The translations under genes and the position numbers were made by a program. From Gossypium raimondii (Eukaryota > Streptophyta > Magnoliopsida > Malvales > Malvaceae), in NCBI RefSeq assembly GCF_025698545.1, contig NC_068575.1, positions 58,103,980 through 58,167,979 of the forward strand: a stretch of 64,000 nt of DNA, in the 5' to 3' direction. How positions within the stretch are numbered: position 1 is the first letter of the stretch; the number at the start of each line of letters is the position of its first letter. This document shows positions 46,834 through 57,345 of the stretch, one piece after another. The notes below the pieces were generated by a model. That model made no database searches. It had not been told where the DNA came from and saw nothing but the letters and a program-made list of their open reading frames with translations.

Positions 46834-48562
46834 TGTCGTATCTATAAACATAGATTTTTCTAATTATCTCCTTACAAACACGCAACAGGCACTAAAAATC
46901 ACTAAATCTTGCACCTACTCCCTGACAACAGTGCTAACAACTTGATCGACTCCTTGTCGCCATCGTGAATGATGAGAGGAAATCAACACTAAAAATAACA
47001 ATTGAATAAAATATTAAGTGCGGTATCTGCAAGTGTGACAAGTCAGTTGTAATATTTGTAATGTTACAATAAAACACCGAAATCTTCCAAGAATCGAACC
47101 CAAAGGAGTCAACGATTCAATGATTTCTATTCAACCAAGCATGCAAAAAAGGAGTATAGCTAGCTACTCACTAATGTCTATATTACGGAAAAACTTAATT
47201 TAAATATTAATTAAGCTAATTAATTACCTAAAATAGAAAATGACTAAATTGTAAATAAAGCAAAATATAAAACTATCAAATACAATAACAGGGAGTGGTT
47301 GGTTGATTTCCATGTTGTTAATTAACCTTTGAATTAAGGATCTAAATCGTTAACACTCCTAAATTGGTTCTATTTTACCTTTTAGTCTCAACTTTACCAA
47401 ATTAGACAAATTAGTCCGGTTTATCTCTCGACCTCACCCGACTAACCCAGGACTAATAAATTGGTGCCCAATAAGATTTCCTCTTGGTGTCACTTATCTT
47501 GATATTCCCTTAGGGGCATCAATCCTAAGTTTTAAAGTTTAATGAATTTAGTCTAATTTTTACGATTTAGTCCATGCATCAAAGACTAACTAAACAACAT
47601 TTTCATCAACCAACCACCCTAAGATTTAGCTACTAATATTCATATATGAACCAGCAAAAACCAAATATTCGAACAACATATACATCAAGTTAACTTAAAG
47701 GAAATATGATAAAAACATGAACATTCTAGTAAAGACTTGAAGAAAACACAAATGACAATAATGGTAAGGAAGAAAAACATAAAAGATCATATTTTATCTA
47801 AGAAACCGAAAATGAATTTAAACTATATTAAAAGCTTTAGATGGAAATGAAAATACAATGTAAGGTTAAAGGATTTAAAGATAAACAACACTTAGCTATA
47901 GTAAAAACTAACTTAACTAACTAAGAAAATACAAGGAAAATAAAGAAGTTGTAGAAAGCTAAATCCTACAGCTAACCTAAACTAAAAGATGAAAGAAAAA
48001 ACCTAAAACTAAGAAGCTTTCTAACCTAAACTACAACTCTCTTTGTTCTTAGCCAAAAATGGCTTTTAATAGCTTATTACAACCCAAATTTTAGTGCCAA
48101 AATGCCCTTGGACGTTGTATTTTGATTGGTTTTTGGTGTTGGACAAAAACTACCACTGCAGTCATTTTTCTCCACATCAGGCAGCAGTATTGCGATACCC
48201 ACGACAGTCTTGAAATGGGGGGCCCTTTGGGAGTTGGATATCGTGAAATCACAATGAAGAGCCTCAATCTTCTTCAATTTAGCACTATCACGGGTACCAT
48301 GACTTTCATGCTTCGATATTTCAATACCCCCTTCTAGATGATGTTTTCGTTCACGTTCAGGCCGCCAATGACTCCCTACAAGACTCAATCAACCATTAGG
48401 ATCCCTATGACACATTTGGTAAATTCGAGTCTCAAAAGTAGCATAAAATGCACTAATTCACTTATCAAAACAAAGAACTAAAACTAAGTAAAAACACGAC
48501 AAAAAACATATAAATTGCTCGAGAATAAGCTCATTAAGTGTAATGGAGAGCGTAATTTGACA
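46834..48562 (-). mobile_element. Athila-like LTR plus primer-binding region (minus strand)
   Basis: On the minus strand the element starts TGTCAAATTACGCTCTCC at 48562. Near 46938-46918 it contains TTAGCACTGTTGTCAGGGAG, which resembles the TTGGCGCCGTTGCCGGGGA primer-binding region of plant Athila-type (Ty3/gypsy) elements, and about 80 bp of leader follow to 46834. It thus looks like one 5' LTR with the start of the internal domain. The rest is missing. No TSD is visible (left flank ATAAAG, right flank TATCA). Family assignment rests on that one motif. Confidence 0.5.
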
Positions 48563-49225
48563 TATCAAATTACGGAAGATTAAATAGTTTGATATTTATT
48601 TATCATGTATAAGCATTGTTATCATATTATATAGGCACCACTGAGCTCTTTTACTCAACATGCGGATTATTTGTTTTCGTGCGTAGGTGGCGATTAGGTT
48701 TTGGAGTGATCGATGAGAGCCAACAGCATCCAAATCTCACATCTCGACTCAACTAAATCTTTGTAAAGTTTCATTATGTTTGTGATTTATAATGGCATGT
48801 ACCTATAAATTAGGGGTCTTATAAGGTTTTTTTAATGGTATGAATTGTTGATGATATGTTTTTGGATGCCAAGTTGTTGGTTGATAATTGAGTGTTATAT
48901 GGTTTCATAGGTATGATTTGGCATCCTTATGGCTTGAAGTAAAATTGCATTTTGGCATTTTTACCATTTGGCCTCAGGACACCCAGTTGAATTTTGGTAG
49001 TTGAGTTTGGATTCGAGTCCTAACTCCGTGGTTGACCTCACATAACTCAAAGAATATTTTGTAGGACATCAGTAATGATTGATTATACTTGCAATTGAAA
49101 ATGCTTTTAAATTATGTCATGTATATATGGTTAATTATTCCATAAATGATACGAGTTACTTCGACAAAGTAATGTGACATCACACATTCAATTCTTATAA
49201 TCGAATCAGGTGTGGGGTGTCAGAA
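48563..49225 (+). mobile_element. Older LTR-like fragment (right piece)
   Basis: Contains the LTR-group landmark cactgagctcttttactcaa, then 'gtgcgtaggtggcgatta', and ends aggtgtggggtgtca at 49225, similar in form to the GGGGTGTTACA ends of the related LTRs. It is a probable continuation of 46476-46833 and possibly the outermost element of the nest. Confidence 0.45.
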
Positions 49226-50371
49226 TGCATATCAAAATTTGCTCACCTAAATTCATCACTAACAAACTATGCAAGTAGTTGCTCATTATTTATTATGCAT
49301 TTAAAACTAAGTATTAATCAAGGACGACATCAAAAGGGCAAGCATGGGCCTTGGCCTCCCAAATAGTAAAAAAAATATTTTTAGTTCTTTCAAAAGTTTT
49401 GAATTTTTAAATTAATATAATGGTTATGTTGCAATTTGACCCCTTCTAAGATAATAAATTTCTTTATAATTCCTTTTAAAATTTACAAATGATATGTTAA
49501 TACAATAATAAAATTATACTTTAATCTTCTTGAAAAATATAATTCAATTTGATTTTGTAAAATAAATTTCTGACTTCGTTGTGGTGTAAATATATTATTA
49601 GTTTAGCTTGAAGAGAACTCCTTTCACAATGAAATGGTAAAATACTGTAGCAACAATAACTTTACAAATAGGAAGACTATGTTCTTATTTTTACATTTTA
49701 GAAATACTGCAGCAACATTGGTTTGACTTTATTTAGGAGCTTTAATTTCAAATGAGAAGATTTTAATTTTGTAAATTGCTCAATATCACGTTTTTTATTT
49801 TTTACATTTTTATGCAATGGCCATTTTATTTTGTTCATTTTTAAAAAGAATAATTAATTGAAGAATATATTAATCATTTAAATATTTTAAAAAGTTATAG
49901 TATTTCTTAGTTAAACAATAAATTAATATTACAATATTTATTTCTTTAAATCAAATACATTAATATTATTACAATTCCACCTAACTAAACTAAAATTATA
50001 CATATTTAATTTAAATTTCTATTTCTACAAAATAATCAATTGATTATAACTTTATTCTATTTTAACGAATCCAATATGGTGTACGTAATACTATTACAAT
50101 TATATAATTAAATATATTTTGATATAGTTGATGAATAATAATTAATAGAATATATTTATATAATTTACAACTACTTCTAAATTTTAAATAAAATAATATG
50201 AAATATTTTAATAAAAATATCTATTAAAAAAATTACTTCTTATGTACATATTTATCGATTTCTTTTTTCATCCCAAAAGGAAAAATCCCCATTTCAAACA
50301 AAACGCAAAAAAAAAAAAAATCGAAATCCTGGTCGTCCTTATCAAAATCAGACCCAAACCTCAAGTTTTAG
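49226..50371. other. Spacer and promoter of the second GYF gene
   Basis: AT-rich with no recognised gene. From about 50250 it aligns by eye with the promoter of the first GYF gene. Confidence 0.6.
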
Positions 50372-50379
50372 AAACCCTA
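50372..50379 (+). promoter_or_regulatory. Telo-box (AAACCCTA) before GYF gene 2
   Basis: Same motif and spacing (about 175 bp before the ATG) as in copy 1. Confidence 0.55.
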
Positions 50380-50552
50380 GCCATTTCCGCTCTTTCATTC
50401 CCTGCAAAATCATTCCCTCTTCAAACACTCTCTCTCTTTTTCAATTGAGCCATCCGATCTCTCTCTGTGTCGCCATTTTCCAGAACCTTGAACGCCGCCT
50501 TTTGCCCGCTGCGATCTCTGCCTTTTAGATTCTAACAATTTTCACAGTCTCG

Positions 50553-53500
50553 ATGGCTGACGGAAAACTCGATCTACCTGATGATCTCATGCCCTCAAAA
50601 ATCTGCTCTGACCACTTCCCTAAAGGTATTAATACATTTCCTTTTTTATTCGTTTTAGTTTTCGTTCTCCCGTTTTTTATACTACAACTTTTTACTTTTT
50701 GGATTCCGATCGCAGTGGTTTCACATTTTAATTCAATCCTCAAGGTTGTCTCAAATATTATCCATTTACTAAGTTTTTCATTATTTGACTTTGAATAGTT
50801 TAATTTATTAATTCTAAATTTCAGATTGCGTTGATGATTATTGTCCCCTAAGATGTCGTTCAATTTCGTTTAAATTCTTTCTGTTACGGCGTATTAATTT
50901 AATGGTTTTCGCCAGAAAGGAAAACAAAGGAAATTCACGATTGTTTCTATGTAAAATTATATCAGCTCAAATTGCTCCTTTCAAATTCTCCGTTGATTAG
51001 AGAAAATCACTTTAGTTAATTCTCAAAATTATTGGCAAATTTTACCTGACGACCCTGAAGTTGATATATCGTACTACAGCATGTTTTATTCTAATTATAC
51101 GGAAAGATTATTCAAAGAAACGTTCATCTGTTACAATTAGAAAACTTGGCAGTTCAATCTCAAAGCAATTTTTTTGTTTTAAGGACTGCATAAAATCAAG
51201 CTTGAAAAGTGAGGTTAGACAGTTTCTACAGCTTCACCTATGCGGTACTTATCTTAGTTTCTGTTATTGCTAGATGAAGCTTGGGATAGGAACTTGGAGG
51301 AGAAAGGACTGACGGGGCTACTTGATGACAACAAAGGTAATAATATTTATCTTAATGTTGAAATCTTGTATTTTTAAAATCACAGGAAGCTCTTTCCTTG
51401 CAAGAGTTTTAACTATTTTTTTTTTTTAACTTTTGTGACCAATAGATCAACAAACTTCGGAGAGCAGCATACCTCTGTCCCCACAGTGGCTTTACTCTAA
51501 AGTAGCCGAAGCAAAGACATTAACTGTTGGAGCATCTGGGGTATGGCACTTTTATTTCTCTTATCAAATGTTTTAAGGGTGCTGGTTGCCATATGAGTGT
51601 TTAATTTGTTGGTTTCTAGTTTCATTTACTTTTCTGTAGTGGAAGTATGGGTAAGTAGTGTATATGGTTTCAAAAAAAAAGTAGCTTGATTAGATTTGAA
51701 GAAATTATTTTTATTTTCTTGGTTTATTATGCTCATCACAAATATATATTTGAGTTAGAGCTTGTGGCTATTTTTCATTTTGGTTTGTATTGTTTCAGTT
51801 TTATAATTTGTTTCCTCTTAACAGGATACAAAAACTCCGAATTTGTTGCCTCATGGAACCCCTGGCGACCCGAATCTGAAAGATAGTTGGCGTTTAGATA
51901 GTTCTCAGGACAAGAAAGAATGGAGGAGGACTGCACCTGATCTTGAAAGCAGCCGACACTGGCGTGAAGAGGAGAGGGAAACAAGCTTACTTGGTCGAAG
52001 AGATCGCAGAAAAGAAGATCGTCGCACTGATATTTCTTCAACAATGGATGTTCCTGAAAATAGGACTTTGTTGTCTTCAGAACGACGTCAAGATGTTTGT
52101 AACCGTAGTTCAGGGCATGAATCTCGAAGGGACAACAAGTGGTCTTCGAGATGGGGTCTTGAAGACAAAGAAAAGGATTCACGAAATGAGAAGAGGACTG
52201 ATGCTAAGAAGGAAGATGCCCCTTCTGACAAACAAGCACTTGCCAGTGGGGGGCGCCCAGCTTCTGAGCGCGAGAATGATTCTCGTGATAAATGGAGGCC
52301 ACGTCATCGGTTGGAATTTCATGCAGGTGGGTCTGCTTCTTACCGCAGTGCTCCAGGATTTGGTTTGGAGAGGGGACGAGTGGAGAGATCAAATGTGGGT
52401 TTTGCAGCAGGACGAGGAAGGCCAAATTCCAATGCAAGCCTACAAATTGGGAGGCCACAATCTGCTCCTGTTGTTGGAGCTCTTCCTGTGGATAAAAACA
52501 TGACCCTTAATGCGGGTTCCTATCCAAGAGGAAAACTCCTTGACATTTACCGCAAACAAAAGACTGCTCCAAATTTTGACAACCTACCTGATGAGATGGA
52601 TCATTTATCCACAGTAACACAAAAAGAAATTGTTGTGCCTTTGGCATTTGTTCCTCCTGATGCAGAGGAAAAGGTCTGAACCTTCTAGTTTGATTTATAG
52701 AATTAAAATGTACTCATCTTTATCCTTCTATATGGTTGCCTAAAATTTGCTTGCCTGATTCTTACAGGCTATCCTCAGAGATATATGGAAAGGGAAAACT
52801 ATCAGCAGTGAAGTGGTCTACAACTCATTTATGGATGCAAGTAGGGATCAAATGATAGCATTGCTTCTAGTGTTTCATTTATGTTGTAACTTACCTACCT
52901 AGTAAATAATTAAGATACCTTTGACATGATAAGTTATTTGCCCTGTGATTTCAGGTGAAGGAAAAGAGTGTTTCTCAGTTAACAGGAAGGATAGTGCTGA
53001 ACCTGGTGAGAAGGCTGCTGTAAACAATAATTTTGAGGGGAATCATGCTGAGACATTTTATGTGTCAGATTCACAGATGATTATGAGCAAGGGTAGGAAA
53101 CTTTCGATTTTAGTTGTTGGCTATCAGCAGTCTGTTAAGGATAATATTAATGAAATTTTCTGTTTGTCATTACAGAAATGAATAGTTCAATAGAAGGTGG
53201 ACAGAGATGCATGCCACCATCTGATGTAGATGTAACCAATGCTTTGGGGTCAGATAGGGAGATGGGTGGTTCCACAAATTACATGGATGAATTAAAATCT
53301 TTTGATAATCGGCAAGTAGCTGATTTGAAAATGCAAAAGGACTCTAATGTGAAGGACAATGGATCATCCATGAAATTTGGAGTGGGCGAGCTTCCGGAAG
53401 AGTCAAGTTCTCTGTTTGGTTTTTCGTCACTACAGCCTAGAGTCGGCTGTAACCTGATAAGCGTTGAGGGCAATATTGCTGCACATTCACTGGAAAGTGC

Positions 53501-56500
53501 TATCCCTCCTGAGGATATGAGCCTGTGTTATCTTGATCCTCAAGGGGTAATTCAGGGACCGTATTTGGGGATTGACATAATTTCATGGTTTGAGCAAGGT
53601 TATTTTGGTACAGATTTACCTGTTCGATTGGCAAATGCTCCTGATGGGTCGCCTTTCCAAGAACTTGGTGAAGTCATGCCTCACCTAAGAATGAATCCTG
53701 GTTCAGCCTCCAGTGTTAGTGCAGTTGCCAGAATGCGAGTACCTGATCGTTTTGAAGGGAGCTTGGAAGAGACCATATCTTCTTCTGCTTCTGCTTCTGC
53801 TCCTGCTCAGGGATCTGCCATTGGGCGTGAGCAGCAGCAATCTTTTTCTCCTTTTGAGCCATTTGGTACTAACTTTCAGTTAAGAGGGCCTTGTGAAAGT
53901 GGTCATTCTGAGCACCAATTTTATGAAGATCCAAACATCCATAATTTTGCTGTTGCTCAAGCTGATGGTAAGTTTAATGGGTTGCACCTACTGTTTATAT
54001 TGTTAACAATTGTGTCTGTTAATGATGCCTGCCTTTCCACGTGTGATGCAGAAATCATTTTTCCAGGAAGGCCTGGAAGTGCTGGTGCTGACCCTTTGAA
54101 AGTTTCTACTGAGATGCAAGATCCTTTGCGTCACCCTGCCAGTCATTTATCCATTGCAAATGAATTTTCAAAAACCAATGCACCTCATCGAGGTGATGAG
54201 TTGCTCCCAGAGGCTTGGTCTGATGATCATAGAAGAAATGCCGTGTTTAATCCTAACATTCATCTAGGCACTACTGGTGCTAGGCCATTATCTCACAGGG
54301 ACCAAGAACACAATGGTTTGGACCTGGTACAGCACTTAATGTCACAAAAGTTGCCCAATGAACCTCTTCAAGAGAAAAATAATTTCTTTCATGCCCTTCC
54401 ACATTCGACCGGATTTGGTGTGGAGCACATCCATAGTTTTGATCTGATGCAGAGCAAGAATCTCAATCATCAGCAGTCAGTCCATCATTCAGCTCCCCAT
54501 ATGGAACATCTTTTGGAACTTCAAGTTGAACAGCAGCGGCAGTTAGAACTACAACGGCAGCAGCATCAGTTGGAGCTTCAGAAGCAGCAGCAGTTGGAGC
54601 ATCAGCGGCAGCAGCAGTTGGAGCATCAGCGGCAGCAGCAGTTGGAGCATCAGCGGCAGCAGCAATTGGAGCATCAGCGGCAGCAGCAATTGGAGCTTCA
54701 GCAGCATCAACGTCTGTTGGAGCTTCAGCGGCAGCAGCAGTTGGAACTTCAGCAGCATCAACGGCAGTTGGAACTTCAGCGGCAGCAGGAGCTTCGTCAC
54801 CACCAAATTGAACTGTTGCAGCAGTTGCAACAACAACATCGACAGCAGCAGAATTCTCAATCTCAACAGATTCTTCTTGATCAATTGCTGCAGCGTCAGA
54901 TTTCTGATCCTGGCTATGGTCAGGACGTATTTGAAGCTGCTAGAGACATCCAACTTGATCAGGTTCAGTTACAAAGGCATCTTCGTAGTGAATTGCAGAA
55001 TAATTCTCAAGCATCAAGGCACCTGGATCCATCACTGGAGCAGATCATCCAAGCAAAGGTTAACCAGGGTGCAGTCCAAGGGCAACAGGCTGATTTTTTG
55101 GATTTCATGTCGCAAGCAAAGTATGGCAACATGCTTCCTTCGGAGCATCAGCTCCGTCTTCAACGAGAGCAGTTTCAAGTGCAGCAGTTATCTAGGGCGC
55201 TGAGCCAACAATTAGGAACGGAGGAGGATAGACAACTTGCTGGTTCTTTGTCTGTAGATGAAGTTGGTCAGTTTGTTAGGAATCCTGGCATTCATCCCCA
55301 GGCTCAATCAATGGAGTTGAATGGTTCAGATCTTCACCAGAAGAGGCTTTCATCTTTTGAAGAGCAAATCAGCAATATTAAAAGGAATCATGCTTTGCGG
55401 GAGCAACAGCAGCGAGGGACTTTTGACCCCAGCCCTACAGCATTTGCCAGGTCTGCTCATTCTGCTGCTACTCCTGGGATGAAATTAGACAATGTAAATT
55501 CTCTAGATATTGCTGAACATCTCTATATGCACTCTAACAACCAACTGGGTCCATTTTCTTCTGGTAATCACTCTTTTAGCCAACAAACTTTGGGTGATGT
55601 GTACGCATCTCGTCCAGATTTAGTCTACCACTTTGGGAAAAATGAGCAGCTAGAAAATAGTTGGGCTGGAAAACAGATGCAACAATTAAATCTTGAAGCA
55701 GATTTGCAAAGAAGGGAGTCCGAAGTTGTTTCAAGCACTTGGGCATCAGCTGGAGGGATTCATGAAAAGTCTAAGAAAGCTTTAATGGACCTTCTTCACC
55801 AAAAACTTGGTATTCAATCGAGAAGGTCATCAGAAGGAGATTATCAGTATTCTACTTCATCTTCCAGAGGCAGGGAAAGCTTTTGGCCTGTTTCTGAGCC
55901 ACAAGCTTCCAGTTTTCCTTTTCCTCATTTCTCGAATCAAGAAGTTCACATAAACAACTCATATCTGGAAGGCCCTCAAAATTCCAATTCAGGTGCCTTA
56001 TTGCAAGATCATTTGTTTGGAGTTGCTGCTAATGGTGGTGTTAACCAGGTGGTTAACTGTGAACGATTGCCTCATAAATCCAATATGGGTTCATTTGCTG
56101 AAGATCAGTCATTGTTGTTGGGCGCTGAAGACCTGTCTTCTAGTAGTTATGCAGATGCTAGCTTAGTGTCAAAATCTGCTGTGGATAAGGAAGTGGGCGA
56201 ACTGGAGGGGAAGGAGAAGAAAAATGGATCGAAAGGCATGATTTCAAGGACTGGTTCTGTGTCGGGGTTTGAGGACAATATTTTAGAGCAAGTAGAGATG
56301 CCTTTGGACTGTGCTGACCTACAAAGTATAACCCATATCCGTCATTGTTCACTTAGTACCGGTAATCTTCAAAACAAAAGTTCTCATTAAATGGCCTTCA
56401 GTGTTTTTTTTTTCTGTATGAATTAAATCATAAAAGTGAAATGGTGCAGGTGGCAATGGCAGGTTGTACGGTAATGGAATTGGATTAGAGAAATCAGTTG

Positions 56501-57067
56501 AAGACCGTCCTAATGATAGGTGACACGAGTGCACATCTTTTGCATGTCCCATGCCATTTTGATGGTTAACAAAGTGTTTAACCGTTAAACTCTCTTTATA
56601 AAGCCATCTAATCTAAATGTGCTCGTATTATTGATAGGTTACTGTCTGGGGTGCTGAATGGGGTTGATAAAGTTGCACAGATTTCATCATCCCATGATAT
56701 GTTTTCTGATCAAAACGCAGTGCCATTTGTGAAGCAGAAAAGCCTTACAAGTCAGGCAAAGAGGACAGTAGAAACGGAGGCATCGGGCAAGAAAGATGTG
56801 AGTATGAGAAGGACCTCATCTTATAATGAGGCTGTAGTGTCTGAAGCATCATTCATGGAGATTCTTAAGAAGCCGGCTCTTCATGGGGCAGAGGTCCCCG
56901 TGTATGGCTCTGCTTTTGAGCCACCATCATCTGATGTTGCTTCACAAGCTGGACGAAGTGGCAAGAAAAAAGGGAAAAAGGGAAGACAGATTGATCCTGC
57001 CTTGCTTGGTTTTAAGGTTACAAGCAACCGCATTTTGATGGGTGAGATCCAGCGTCTTGACGATTAA
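50553..57067 (+). CDS. GYF domain-containing protein, copy 2
   Basis: Ten exons (50553-50625, 51274-51336, 51446-51540, 51825-52673, 52768-52840, 52955-53092, 53176-53967, 54052-56361, 56450-56519, 56638-57067) give 1630 aa. Eight exons have exactly the length of their counterpart in copy 1. Exon 7 is 12 bp longer and exon 8 is 30 bp longer; the latter adds [10 protein letters not shown] near the C-terminal third. All indels are multiples of three and no frame is broken, so both copies look under coding constraint. The GYF core ([15 protein letters not shown] to [11 protein letters not shown]) is unchanged. Near residue 190, copy 2 encodes VAGALP-type substitutions, and throughout there are scattered single replacements. 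Function as for copy 1; division of labour between the copies is possible but unproven. Confidence 0.92.
53968..54051 (+). other. Stop-free 84-bp intron in GYF gene 2
   Basis: GTAAGT...GATGCAG, 84 bp, no in-frame stop, aligned with 36079-36162 in copy 1 but with several substitutions. Retention would keep the frame. Confidence 0.7.
54520..54850 (+). repeat. Gln-rich tandem repeat in coding sequence (GYF gene 2)
   Basis: 24-bp units encoding LEHQRQQQ and LELQQHQR, with the same unit number as copy 1 as far as I can count; one more unit is of the EHQ type. Confidence 0.88.
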
Positions 57068-57345
57068 TTTTTCTCGTTTACACGCGCCATGTCTTGTTGT
57101 ACATTTCCTGTAAATTTTTTTACTTCCTTTTTTTTGCTTTCTATAGATAATTTTTAATTTTGTATAGAATATTCGAGGTAATTAATTGATTTTTTTCCTT
57201 AAAAATAATAAAATATTTTACTTTTAGGAGGTAACAGCGTGGTTTAAGACATCTCATCTGAATGGTTAAAGAAGTCTTCTAGTTTTTGCCAAATCCTCCC
57301 TAGTTAAATCCTTACGTTTGCCCAATTTAAGGCTAAAGTATGATG

